A stretch of 64,000 bases of DNA from Cryptomeria japonica (lineage: Eukaryota > Streptophyta > Pinopsida > Cupressales > Cupressaceae): positions 910,785,009 to 910,849,008 of the forward strand of contig NC_081414.1 in NCBI RefSeq assembly GCF_030272615.1. Direction: 5' to 3'. Below the pieces are notes generated by a model. That model saw only the letters and a list, made by a program, of their open reading frames with translations. It ran no database searches and had not been told where the DNA came from. The position numbers were made by a program, and so were the translations under genes. Position 1 is the first letter of the stretch. Every line of letters begins with the position of its first letter. Shown one piece after another: positions 36,701-47,053 of this stretch.

Positions 36701-37844
36701 CTTAGTTTGTAAATTAAAGAAATCAATTTATGGATTAAAGCAATCTCCTAGGGAGTGGTATTCAAAGATTAATCAATTCTTTCTTTCTCAAGGCTTTATT
36801 AGAAGTAAAAATGATCCTAACTTGTATATTAAACATAGTGAAGATGATATTATAATTATTATCTTGTATGTAGATGATTTGATTCTTACTTCAAGCTCCA
36901 ATACTTTGATTTCTGATATTAAGTTTCAACTTAATCAAAAATTTCAAATGACTGATTTAGGTCTTTTACATTATTTCTTAGGAATGCAAATTTGGCAAAC
37001 CTCTAAAGGAATTTTCTTATCTCAAAGTAAATATGCTCAAGATCTCATAGATAAGTTTAAAATGAATGATGCTCATCATGTTTCAATTCCTATTGAATTA
37101 GGCACTAAGTTAATGCTTGATATGCAAACTCCTCTTGTTGATCCTACTTTGTATAGACAATTAGTTGGAAGTTTAAATTATTTAACTCTTACTAGGCCAG
37201 ATATTGCTTATAGTGTTGGTTTGGTTTCAAGATTCATGTCTAAACCTCAACAAACACACTTTAAAGTTGCTAAAAGAATTTTAAGATATATTAAAGGAAC
37301 AATTAATGTAGGTTTGTTTTATGATGCAAATTCTGATTTTACTTTAAAAGGTTTTACTGATTCCGATCTAGGTGGAGATCCCAATGATGGGAAATCTACT
37401 TGTGGTTATTGTTTTTTTGTTGGTTCAGGAGCAATTTCTTGGAATAGTAAAAAGCAACAATCTACCTCTCTTGGATCCACTGAAGCTGAGTACAAAGGAT
37501 GCACTAATGCTTCCAAAGAAGTCTTGTGGCTTAGAAGACTACTTGAAGATTTGGGTCTACCTCAACACGAACCAACTCCATTGTATTGTGACAACCAAAG
37601 TGCCATTGCCTTGGCTAAAAATCCAGTTTTCCATGCAAGGACAAAACACATTGCTCTCCAACACCACTTTATTAGAGAACAAATTGAAGACAAGCAAGTT
37701 TCACTCCTCTATTGCAAGGGGGAAGACCAAGTTGCAGATATTTTGACCAAGCCACTTTGTAAAGAAAAATTCCAATTTCATTGTAAAAATCTTGGATTAC
37801 AACCCATTGAAGGGTTTGATGTAGGCTCCCCAAGTAAAGCTTAA
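33711..37844 (+). CDS. Ty1/copia gag-pol polyprotein, intact
   Basis: 1,377 codons in one frame. Gag starts LNSSNYHSWKTHISFIF (residues 10-26) and has an Asn/His-rich linker (about 205-300). A CCHC knuckle CTYCGKDGHITNNC is at about 278-291. Protease follows with WIIDSGASQHVTS (about 340). The GAG-pre-integrase zinc site is WHERLGHLN--C--C (465-510). Integrase D, D and E are in HSDLLGP (about 528), RTDNGREY (about 591) and NGVAERKH (about 628). RT has MDVKSAFLNGDLHEEIY (about 967) and YVDDLIL (about 1,053). RNase H has FTDSDLGGD (about 1,215), STEAEYKG, YCDNQSAIALAKN and ADILTKPL. The usual DADWAGD is DSDLGGD, so two side chains near the first catalytic Asp differ but the Asp stays. Start chosen as the first ATG before the gag homology. 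Confidence 0.96.
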   Translation: MSTLIPEIKLNSSNYHSWKTHISFIFRFKHLLDVATDKTFEPATSAPQADLDRWKAQNEEALGLIGISTVPNLYVLIGNCTKAHEAWEILKTTYDSSNESRKIQLQDQLEDLRYTDFKTMDEFLLKFDSVNGQLTGLGVTLADLRLIHLILKKCLPRQFQQFITNIHAQLAIPSLATQLTYDIFHNLLCQEEAKLIQFGTLKNSEHAFMSKNQNHNNNFRSNNNKHNHNHNNNHNNNHKSSNYQSHSKSYHNNSHNNNHNNTYNNQRNNSQTRPHCTYCGKDGHITNNCFKKQNGKKPMNQNNQNNQHKPHYKKGNNNGNSSRHAFTCTYNVSQPLEWIIDSGASQHVTSHKECFDSLHPDTSNIPVQLANNHSCKVEAIGDVNVPNGKLHDVLYVPELKSNLISVPKLCQDYKINFYRGICYIIDPNTNHVIATAKMDSDNLFKFYEFAPPKYSLLTTVDFTIWHERLGHLNSDYISLMQKANMVDGLPSIVPSQIVCNGCMSGKMHREPFPHGQSWRAYTKLHLVHSDLLGPMENPSIQGSRYALTFVDDFSRRTWIYFLHSKDQVLDVFIEFHMFVERQSGSKIKILRTDNGREYVNNAFNAYLKSFGIKHELTVPYTPQQNGVAERKHRTIVEMARCLLHAKNMDYKFWAEAMACATYLINRTPTKALKDKTPEEAWSGRKPNLQNLRIFGSIAYVHKPKEKRKKLDSKSSPFIFVGYDKNTKGYRVYNPITNKVKVARDVCIVEKGIHDCSKVEDDELGQTKVVLVEDQPPSLNPTPNASLSIPSSDSDDDNNNSTPHDSSSSDESITSKRRPKWFKSLIQDSDEYLARTDKLQARRVNYCNYALMTTIMNSNDPKTFDQAKNQPHWQKAMKEEYDTLTSNQTWDLVPLPHGKNLVSCKWLYKTKLNANNQVSKFKARLVARGFSQIEGLDYTETFAPVAKMPTIKLVLALASRMNWPIHQMDVKSAFLNGDLHEEIYMSQPPGFIKEGNAHLVCKLKKSIYGLKQSPREWYSKINQFFLSQGFIRSKNDPNLYIKHSEDDIIIIILYVDDLILTSSSNTLISDIKFQLNQKFQMTDLGLLHYFLGMQIWQTSKGIFLSQSKYAQDLIDKFKMNDAHHVSIPIELGTKLMLDMQTPLVDPTLYRQLVGSLNYLTLTRPDIAYSVGLVSRFMSKPQQTHFKVAKRILRYIKGTINVGLFYDANSDFTLKGFTDSDLGGDPNDGKSTCGYCFFVGSGAISWNSKKQQSTSLGSTEAEYKGCTNASKEVLWLRRLLEDLGLPQHEPTPLYCDNQSAIALAKNPVFHARTKHIALQHHFIREQIEDKQVSLLYCKGEDQVADILTKPLCKEKFQFHCKNLGLQPIEGFDVGSPSKA

Positions 37845-37851
37845 GGGGGGG
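37842..37851 (+). other. Polypurine tract of the young copia element
   Basis: TAAGGGGGGG directly abuts the 3' LTR start and overlaps the polyprotein stop codon. Confidence 0.88.
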
Positions 37852-38371
37852 TGTTAGAATATTTAATCTTTACTTAGCTTAGGTTTATTTTTATTTAGTT
37901 TAGGATATTCCTTTGGAATTCCTACATGTAATTTGTCCTCTAGTACATGTGTGAGGACAAGTCATTTCTTTTATTTTCCTTTATTAAAGGAATATTAGAT
38001 TTCCTCCATAAGAGGATGTGGACACATGGCACACACATTTTATGAATGGTGGCATTCATAGATTTGGGAGTTACTTTGTAACTCCTCTCCTCATCTCTAT
38101 TTAAGAGATGTCTCCTCTCTCATTTCTTCTTAATGACAATATTGTAAAGAGCTTCTTGCTCTCTCTCTCTCTCTCTCTCATTTTTAGGCATTGCCTCATT
38201 AATAATATCACAAGGGGTTTTTCTTTGCTTTTCCCCTTTCAAAAGTTCTTGTGCCTCCTTCTTCACATTTGGGTGATGCTCCAAGGTTATTGCTTTTCTC
38301 TTGGTAACAATTACTTCATCATAAACTTTCTTGGATTAATTTTCCTTTCCTTGCTCTTTTATTTCCTTTCA
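37852..38371 (+). repeat. 3' LTR of the young copia element
   Basis: Same ends as the 5' LTR; four bases longer in the CT microsatellite near 38,160. The target duplication TGTCC follows. Confidence 0.96.
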
Positions 38372-39340
38372 TGTCCCAATTGTACACCCATCCCCTTAAG
38401 CCGAGCCATGTCCTAATCAATTAATTTTCCCTAAAGCCATGTCCTATAATTTACTTCAAATGATCCTGTTTTAAGTCATATGTCCTAATTAGTTAATTTC
38501 CCCTTAAGCCACATGTCTAGGTAGTTTTAACTTAACTTCACCCCCCTAGATTTAAATCCTAGATTTATAATATATATCTAACTATTTTTTGTTTTTGTAG
38601 GTTTTCTTTAAAGTAGTTTTTTGTTGTTGGTGGCATGTGAAACGAGACAATTATAGATGCTTTGGAAAAAAAAGAGGATGCAGATGGTACAATGGAATAA
38701 GTATTTAAATAAAGAGGTATGTATACATGTTAAATGTATGTATGTATATATTGTGTACATGTATAATTTATTTTTATTACATACCATTTGATCATGTAGA
38801 TGGTTTAAATATTATTGTCCTATAATTTACTTCAAATGATCCTCTTTTAAGGTGCATGTCATATTTCTAGTTTGATCCCCTTAAGCCACATATCCTAATT
38901 GTACACCGATCCCCTTAAACCGAGTCATGTCCTAATCAATCAATTTCCCCTTAAGCCATGTCCTATAATTTACTTCAAATGATCCTCTTTTAAGGCACAT
39001 GTCATATTTCTAGTTTGATCCCCTTAAGCCACATATCCCAATTGTACACCCATCCCCTTAAGCCGAGTCATGTCCTAATCAATTAATTCTCCCTTAAGCC
39101 ATGTCCTATAATTTACTTCAAATGATCCTCTTTTAAGGCACATGTCATATTTCTAGTTTGATCCCCTTAAGCCACATATCCCAATTGTACACCCATCCCC
39201 TTAAGTCGAGCCATGTTCTAATCAATTAATTTCCCCTTAAGCTGAGCCATGTCCTAATCAATTAATTTCCCCTAAAGCCATGTCCTATAATTTCCCCTTT
39301 TAAGCCATGTCCTAATTGGTACATGTATGCATCATTTTTT
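38372..39340 (+). repeat. CCCCTTAAGCC array, right part, with 143-bp tandem units
   Basis: The array resumes after the copia insertion. From 38,819 the unit beginning CCTATAATTTACTTCAAATG repeats with a 143-bp period (38,819, 38,962, 39,105) for about 3.3 copies. Each unit carries ATCCCCTTAAGCCACATATCC and CTAATCAATYAATT-CCC words. Confidence 0.85.
38644..38817 (+). repeat. Second copy of block X (transposase 3' end)
   Basis: It encodes the same ETIIDAL-K-EDADGTME end plus stop and 3' flank as 30,583-30,770, but without the upstream exon. It sits inside the array, so transposase-derived sequence was copied along with the repeats. Confidence 0.85.
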
Positions 39341-39439
39341 TCATTAAATTTGACTTAGTTAACTTATTTTTGTATTTTTAATTAAATTTGACCTAGTTTA
39401 TTTCTAATTAAGTTCTGATTTTTTTTTTTTTGTGCATGT

Positions 39440-39879
39440 AGGTACATCTAGTAATCAGGCTTTTAATTGTGGAGATCTAATTTAAAATCTCTAGATTGCT
39501 TTTGAAACTGTGGAGATCTAATTTATCTAGATCGCTTTTGAAACTTCTTTTAATGTCTTGGATTGGGTCAAACTTATATAATACTTTAGATTTCAGAATA
39601 TTGAGTTAGACTTTAATATATAGATTTAAGACATGTGGATCTTGAAAAATTTTAATTTGAGATACATGGATGAAGCTAAATTATTATATATTCAAGAGAT
39701 GCACCTGGATTAAACTTTTTTATATTTAAGCTTTTAGTATGTATATATGTGTGCATGTACATGGTTATTTTAGAAATTATCAATTGTTTTGAATTAAATT
39801 TTTAATGTATACAACATTTGTGTGTGTACACATGTGTTATTTGGAAAAATATCAAAATTGCAAGTGATTTATTTTTTTA

Positions 39880-39959
<80 letters not shown>

Positions 39960-40140
39960 AAGTGTGCTATTTTTATAAATATCAATTGCTCATGTGTATA
40001 TGTGTTCAATTGCACTTGCTATTTTGAGATGTGGATGAAGCTAAATTATTATATATTCAAGAGATGCACCTAGATTAAACTTTTTTATATAGATTTAAGC
40101 TTTTAGTATCATGTATATTCAAGAGATGTACGTACACATA
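39440..40140 (+). repeat. Duplicated AT-rich segments around a TG microsatellite
   Basis: A tandem GTGGAGATCTAATTT unit is at about 39,467-39,545. A roughly 85-bp block (ATGAAGCTAAATTATTATAT onward) occurs at about 39,671 and again at about 40,033. An uninterrupted TG repeat fills 39,881-39,957 between the copies. No gene. Confidence 0.8.
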
Positions 40141-40282
40141 CACATGTATATAGATTTAGATTAAAAATAAATGAAATTTACATAGCTCAAGATGATTATA
40201 AATAAATAAATATATGTATAAATATAATGTCCATGAAACACATGTATGTATGTGTACTAGAGAAGTGAACACTCCAACGTAA

Positions 40283-40412
<130 letters not shown>

Positions 40413-41547
40413 ATGTACAAGCACTACATATATGTATATCAAGTCTAGATGTGTGATGATCAACAAGTCCACATGTGGTCAGCATGAAATATAATCAAAG
40501 TGTACGCACAAAATAAACAAGTCCATGTGTACGCACAAAATAAACAAGTCCCAGTGTGTACACATGTACACATGTACATCAAGTCCATGCTCAAAATGAA
40601 ATATATAATCAAAGTGCGCAAAATAAACAAGTCCCATGGGATGGAATGATCAAATGTCAGTAAACTGCATGAAACATGTAACAAATCTAGCCCCTAAAAT
40701 GAAGACAGTTGTAGGCCCTAAATATGATCTAGATTCCTCTTCAAGCCACGCAGACAAAGAGGAGAAGATCCACTCTGCAAGACAAAAATGTTCAAGTTTG
40801 TGAGAGTTCTACGTAGTTCATGTTCATATATATATATATATATATAAACAATTTTAAAATTTCAATTATAAGTTCAGTAGCACATACGTGTACATGAGTA
40901 GGCTCATCTCCTCTAGACTCTACTGAGGGCTCTGCATCTCTAGGTGCTATAGGGGCAGTCGATGGCACTGGTATCTCATGCTATATATAGTACATGTACA
41001 CACACACACATATATATAGATCAAGATCAATTGATGATTTAAAATAGAAATTTAAATTAAATTTATATTTAAAATGTTCATTTTGAACTAGAGATAATTT
41101 AATGTTCATACGCATGTACCTGACTCAAATCATCTCCTGTAGGCATTACAGTATCTGGGGCGACATCAACAAAAACTCCACTATCAACAAGATCCTACAA
41201 GGTATTTAAAAAAGAGTTGCACGTGTCAATTATATGCATGCATGTGTACATATATTATATAATATACAAATTAATTTAATTTTTAGATAAAATATCTGAA
41301 ACTTGTATCAATTTTTTTTAATTTAAATCAATATTAAATACCTGAAATGCAGACGATGTCTGCAGAAAACTATCAAGAGGATCAAGATGATCATATGGCC
41401 CATCTGAATGTAAACTCATCCCGATGGTCGTGTCCACTTGTACAACAAAATTAATTAAATCTAGATATTAAATCAAATGTACATGATGTTTATTTATTTA
41501 TTTAAAATATTGATTGTAAGTTTGATGAACAAAATTAATTAAATCTT

Positions 41548-41548
<1 letters not shown>

Positions 41549-41588
<40 letters not shown>
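41549..41588. repeat. Compound AT/AG microsatellite
   Basis: An AT run of about 22 bp changes into an AG run of about 18 bp, next to the donor side of exon 2 of the minus-strand gene. Confidence 0.9.
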
Positions 41589-42581
41589 TCAACGTACCGA
41601 ATCTCTCTACTCATCCACAACAATTGATGTTGGAGGAGCTCCACTCACCACAGTGGCAGGAGGGTAATCCGACATGGAAGTCGGTGTCTTGGTGGCCCCA
41701 AACATGGGCTGGAGACATGTAATTGTGTAAATAGTCAAGACATATAGATAGAGAGATCTATATAAATTATGTAAATTTAAATTTATATATATAGTGAAAA
41801 CTGTATGTATGTACTGGATCTCCCCCTACCTGTTTACCACGTAAATCATGATCTATGGGATGATCATCGACACAAAGAAAATCGACATATGAACCAATAT
41901 TATCATGATCAGTGGATGCTCCCCATGCAGCTGAAGAGGATGGACCATGATGTGAACTCAAAGCAAGGTCTGGACCATCACAAGGCCCATAGCATAGTCA
42001 ATGGCAACTCATACAAAAATGAGGTGTCGATGTATGTGGAATGGCTGTACTCATGTCAACATCATCCTCACTAGTGTCAATTTCGCCATGGTCCAACAAA
42101 TCAACTGTCTGTTGACTAAGGCTACCAGTGAGTGTCGTCAATGAGTCAAATGTGGAGATAACAGAATGCTAATGAACAGTCATAGGTATAACAGGCACAG
42201 GAGCCACAATGGCCTGGCGACGGGAAGGTCTAGTGGGGTCAATACGTGCCCCCAACCTATCCTGTGGCATGCCACCACCAACACCCTGGAATGCTCTTAT
42301 ATCAAAATAATTGGGCTTTAAACCCAAAACAAACTCTGCATATAATTTTCTCAAGAAGTATAAAGGGTACTCTAAGTTGGCATGTGGTGGAGTGTCAAAT
42401 ACCATCTACCATTGATCCCACAAATTATCGTGCATGCCCCAATGTGTACACCACCCCATGGATATGCGGGATTTGTTTGGTGGAATGGGTTCACCTATGA
42501 TGGGATTTGAAAAATATCTAACAAGGTGAGAATTGTCTATTATTAGGTTCAAAATTTCCTTATATGAGAGGCCATCCGAAT

Positions 42582-43045
42582 TGTGAGATTTTGCCAAGAT
42601 CAAGAGGCAATGGAAAGCACAAATAAGAGAGAACAAAATAGATGATAGAAATAAACTGTATTCTATCAAGATGAAAAATATGATCAACTGGATCATTAAG
42701 CATTACATACAATGAATATAAGCCTGCTTATATAGGCAAGGCTATATGGATATGTGAGCACACAAACATGACATGTGGCTCAATAAGAAACAAGGGTAGG
42801 TAGGAAATAGGTGTGGGTAGGTAGGAGAAATAATATAATAGTCCACATGGGGTGGATCACCCACTAAATGTGGAGTGTAACAACAAGATCAACACCATAA
42901 AAGGTGGAATTTCTCCGACACACACTATCCCAATGTGGCACAAACACCCAAGTTTCTCATACCCAAACTACTATGATATGCATTTCCTAAGTAAACTTAA
43001 GTAAAGTGTAATAATATCCATGATGAATAATTATTTACACCAACA
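42582..43045 (-). repeat. 3' LTR of the minus-strand copia element
   Basis: Minus-strand start TGTTGGTGTAAATAATTATT at 43,045, end CTCACA at 42,582. A TATA box (CTATATAAGC) is at 42,726-42,735. It contains a duplicated 21-bp segment around 42,795-42,835 (GGTAGGTAGGA words) that the other LTR lacks. The polypurine tract AAGGGGAGG lies just outside at 43,046-43,054. Confidence 0.92.
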
Positions 43046-43509
43046 CCTCCCCTTAAGTGCAACTTAGGGGAATGCACTTAAGTCTACAATGCAAATAAGC
43101 AATGCAAGATGGGTCCCGGCTACTGGGCCATGTTAGGTACCCATATACAAATGCAAATGCATGCAAACCAATGCAATGAAATCTCTCACAAAGTGGGGAA
43201 AGAGAGAAAAACCCAATGGGAAAAAACCCTCCCCCAAAAGAGAGATGAAAACTAGATACAAAGAACTCTCATAGAAGTATGTGAAGGACAAAACCCCATG
43301 TGAGGAAAAAGTCCCCCCCATATGAGAGAAGAAGAGAAGCTAGGAAGCTCCCCTTCAATGTGGATTCTGCACCAATGATAGAAGGTCGATGTATGAAGAA
43401 ACTGCTCCATGAACGTCGAACATCATTCCTCCCCTTAGGAAGAAACAAAACCAAAGGTGTATCCATGAAGTCTCCCCAATCATGAAGGGAAGATGTATAA
43501 AAGAAACTC

Positions 43510-44465
43510 ATGATGAAAGGAATCTCTGAAAACTACTTAAGTGTCCCAATGTCGATGCTGAAAGATACCTCCTCCAAAGGTGGTAAATTGTGCCACACTG
43601 CTAAAAAAGGCACTCCAAGATCTAGTGGAGATAGATGTAGAACATGTCCCAAAGACTCACATGTCTCCTCAAAACATAAAGAGACCTCCTCCAACTGTTG
43701 TACATAAGTATCCACAATCATATCAACCTCAAAAGAATGATCATGTAGAGAATGAACAAGAGGGTCAGAGTGTGCCCTCGCATCAATCAAAGAAGGATCA
43801 TCTTCATCAAAGAGAAGATGAATGTCATCAATGATGTCTCCCAAATCCGCAATGTAGGATTCCACAAACAAACCTACAATGTCTGTCAAGTAATCATCCC
43901 ATGAATCTGAAGCTGGAAGACAATGAATATCCTACTGCACTGAATCACATGAAGGCAAAATTGTCGCACTATCTGCATCATCAGGTGCAATAGGTGATGT
44001 GATATCAATATGAGGAGATGAAATACAAGGCTCAAGAATGGAATCACATGTGAGAATCCCCATGTTCAAGTGCCCAAAGTTCTCCTCAAAATCTGAACCA
44101 TCACAAGAAGTGTGATCATCATGTGTAGAATCATCAAATGTGAAATCATCATCATCAACAAAATCTGAAAAGGAGTATAACTGAGATGCACGATCAAACA
44201 CCCCAGTCACAATGATATCTCTAGTCTCCAAGTCTCTAATGAAAACTGACTCAGGTGTGAACTCCACAACTCTCAGTTGTGCCATGTGTGATTTGATGGA
44301 TAGAAAGGAGATTGTTTGTCAAGTGGGGTACACACAACACATCATTGAAGGAGTTATCCCCAATGTCAATAGATCCTTTCCCAATCACATCCATGTATGT
44401 ATGATTTCCCATCAAAATTTGCGGCATGGTGCAAGGCTCAAATGTAGAGAACATAGACTATGAAG
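43510..44465 (-). pseudogene. Copia pre-integrase remnant fused to an acidic low-complexity region
   Basis: After the protease, the minus strand keeps the segment PHLTNNLLSIHQ (about 44,310) and VEFTPESVFIRDLETRDIIV--ASQLYSF (44,285-44,165), typical of the gag-pre-integrase region. Then follows a strongly acidic stretch (FVDDDDFTFDDSTHDDHT and onward). It continues past a stop (about 43,935) to 43,533 with DIIDDIHLLFDEDDPSL and similar. No integrase D-D-E or RT motif remains. The acidic part is either a new coding piece or decayed sequence that happens to stay open. Confidence 0.6.
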
Positions 44466-45543
44466 ATGCCATATGATGAGAAGCCCCTGAATCTAGAAGC
44501 CATCTCTCTGAATCATGACTGATAGTAGCACATAGAGCTTTTCCTTTTCTTGTCCTAAAAGAGCGAGTCTTCCCACTTGTAGAAGCCATGAATGCTTGCC
44601 CTTTTCCTTTTGAATGTGAGGAAGTGGAAGTTGATGAATCATCCTTCTTGTAGACATTAGGCAAATCAATGTTATGTTTTTTGAGGATATGTGTGAGCTC
44701 ATCAATCTTCTTAGAATGGCAACAATGCTCCTCATGACCAACCTTTTTACAATAGGCACAAGTAGGTCTCTCCCTCTTTGGTGAATTATCCCCCTTGGAA
44801 GAGGATGTATCTCCTTGTTGTGGAGAAGATGGTGTTTTGTCCTTAGGATTTGATTGCCATTTCTTCTTGTTTGAGTTGTCATTTCCTTGATTTCCTTTGT
44901 TCCCTTGATTTGCCACTAATGCTTGAAACTTAGAAGCCTTAAGAATGCCCATGCTTATCAACTTAGTTTGTTCCATCATCAACATTTCATTGAAAGCATC
45001 AAATGTAGGCATTGTGTAGCTTTAACCCATTGTCATCCTATGGGTTTGGAAACTAGAAACAAATGCTACATATTCTTGTGGAAGCTTGCCCATCAAGTTG
45101 AAGATCAATTGAGTATCCTTCTTATCAATGCCACAATCTTTGAGTTGTGCCCTCAACTCATTTGCCTTGGTGACATAATCTTGTATAGTATCAAAGTTCT
45201 TGGGATCCAACATGGTGGGATTACTATCAATTTGATATCCCCTAGTCTCATCAACTTGACCATACAAGTCTTGAAACTTTTTCCAAGCATCCTTGATTAG
45301 AGTACACTTCTCAATATGAAAAATGAGATCCTTTGATACATACTTTCTTAAGGTATCAATTGCCATGATATTTTTAGTGAGCCAATCCAAGTGACCAACT
45401 GGATCAACCTTAGGATCAGCGGGAGCAACAATAGTTCCATCAATGTAATGAGTGAGTCCTTTTTCCATAAGTTTACTCCATGCATCAATTTTCCAAGTAG
45501 CATAATTATGAGGAGTTAAGAGAGGAAACTTAGAAGAACCCAT
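44458..45543 (-). pseudogene. Copia gag and protease of the minus-strand element
   Basis: ATG at 45,543 opens MGSSKFPLLTPHNYATWKID, the usual gag start for this group. It continues with AMDTLRKYVS-like and FQDLYGQVDETRGYQI (UBN2-type gag). A stop at 45,022 separates MPTFDAFNEMLMMEQTKLIS. A Lys/Ser-rich linker and the knuckle CAYCKKVGHEEHCC follow, and the protease motif WLLDSGASHHMASS ends at a stop at 44,458. In full gag-pol elements the frame would go on into integrase. Confidence 0.85.
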
Positions 45544-46317
45544 AGTAGCAAAAAGGAAGGAACACAAGAGCACAAAAGCACAAGAGACACCCCCCCAAAT
45601 TAACTCAATCAAAGTACCCCCAAAAAATGATGATTTTGGCACTTTATATGTAGTGCGTGTACAATAGGCCACTTGCAAAACAAGGCTAAGTGGACTTCTG
45701 ATTTCAATTTACAACTTCTCAAAATGAGATCTAAGAGACTTCAACAAATACTGCTAGTGATCTAAACTGAGATCCAAGCAAAATGCAAGTACCCAATATG
45801 CCAAAAATGGCCAAATAATGAAAGTACAATTTCTACTTAAAATTATTGCAAACAAATGGCAGATTATGAAAGTAGATCAAAAAATATGGCACCTGAAAAG
45901 GAGTCCATATGAGCCCAAATGAAGCCTCCAAAGTTGTAAAAATTGAGATTTCACGATTTCCAAAAACCCTATATCTGAGAAATATAAAAATCCTGCACCA
46001 TTGTACAAATCATGAAATTCTACCCCAAAACAAAAAAAATTGCTCGAAAAAAAGAGTTTGGATGAGTGAGATATCGCTATTTGAAAATCGCCTGCAAAAT
46101 TATAAATGCCTCTAGATTTGGCCTCTGAAGTCCGATTTGGATGAAACAAAAGGAAAAACTGACTTTCTTGGACCTCCTCAATCCAATGGTAACCTCATAT
46201 TTGATCCATCAAGCTTCAATAATAACCTGCAATAGAAAATTCCAAAATGCAAACCTCAAATAGCATCAAATTTCTCTCAATTGGCAAACCAATGACACTC
46301 TAATGGCTCTGATACCA
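45544..46317 (-). other. Leader and primer site of the minus-strand copia element
   Basis: The minus strand reads TGGTATCAGAGCCATTAGAG immediately inside the LTR (46,298-46,317), an initiator-Met primer site. The remaining leader to the gag start is AT-rich without a gene. Confidence 0.8.
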
Positions 46318-46760
46318 TGTGAGATTTTGCCAAGATCAAGAGACAATGGAATGCACAAATAAGAGAGAACAAAATAGATGATAGAAATAAACTGTATTCT
46401 ATCAAGATGAAAAATATGATCAACTGGATCATTAAGCATTACATGCAATGAATATAAGCCTGCATATATAGGCAAGGCTATATGGATATGTGAGCACACA
46501 AACATGACATGTGGCTCAATAAGAAACAAGGGTAGGTAGGAGAAATAATATAATAGTCCACATGGGGTGGATCACCCACTAAATGTGGAGTGTAACAACA
46601 AGATCAACACCATAAAAGGTGGAATTTCTCCTACACACACTATCCCAATGTGGCACAAACACCCAAGTGTCTCATACCCAAACTACTATGATATGCATTT
46701 CCTAAGTAAACTTAATTAAAGTGTAATAATATCTATGATGAATAATTATTTACACCAACA
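46318..46760 (-). repeat. 5' LTR of the minus-strand copia element
   Basis: TGTTGGTGTAAATAATTATT to CTCACA on the minus strand, 443 bp, lacking the 21-bp duplication found in the partner LTR. Confidence 0.92.
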
Positions 46761-46974
46761 AGAATAAAACTAGTGTCTCTCCTCTCTCCATGCTCGATGT
46801 GAATCGAGCTCTGCATCTATAGACCTAACTGCATCAATAATGTTTTGCATCTTCAATGCAAAACAGTGCATGTGTGGGGATATATGCGGTGCTCTAAGGA
46901 TCTCATTAACTTTTCCCTGTATGAAAACAACATTCTCAGCAATAATGGCTCGAAATTGAGCCTTAGAAGAATCA

Positions 46975-47053
46975 GGAGGTGGAGGATGATGATCGGGTGG
47001 GGGTGGAGGTGGAGGAGGGGGTGGGGGTGGAGGTGGGGGTGGAGGTGGTGCAC
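46975..47053 (+). repeat. G-rich GGTGGA/GGGGGT tract coding poly-Pro on the minus strand
   Basis: An almost pure purine-T tract with many GGG and GG runs on the plus strand. On the minus strand it encodes about 18 consecutive prolines. G-quadruplex formation is plausible. Confidence 0.85.

Larger units (their letters stand above)
31215..38371 (+). mobile_element. Young full-length Ty1/copia retrotransposon
   Basis: 7,157 bp, bounded by LTRs at 31,215-31,730 and 37,852-38,371 and by the 5-bp target duplication TGTCC (31,210-31,214 and 38,372-38,376). It has an initiator-Met primer site, a 2-kb leader, one intact 1,377-codon gag-pol frame and a G-rich polypurine tract. The LTRs differ by two substitutions (near 31,512 and 31,560) and a 4-bp CT-repeat length change. 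It is inserted in the CCCCTTAAGCC array. All catalytic motifs are present, so it may be competent or recently active. Confidence 0.96.
42582..46760 (-). mobile_element. Non-autonomous minus-strand Ty1/copia element
   Basis: 4.2 kb, LTRs at 46,318-46,760 (5') and 42,582-43,045 (3'). The flanks CGAAT and AGAAT fit a 5-bp target duplication with one change. The primer site and polypurine tract are in place on the minus strand. Gag, protease and a pre-integrase fragment are present, but integrase, RT and RNase H are missing. It is inserted in exon 1 of the minus-strand gene. The LTRs are alike except for a 21-bp tandem duplication in the 3' LTR and scattered substitutions. Confidence 0.9.

Noticed and set aside
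41805-42074. Plus-strand 89-codon frame
   Set aside because: It lies opposite the better supported minus-strand exon 1 with splice border; no independent motif.
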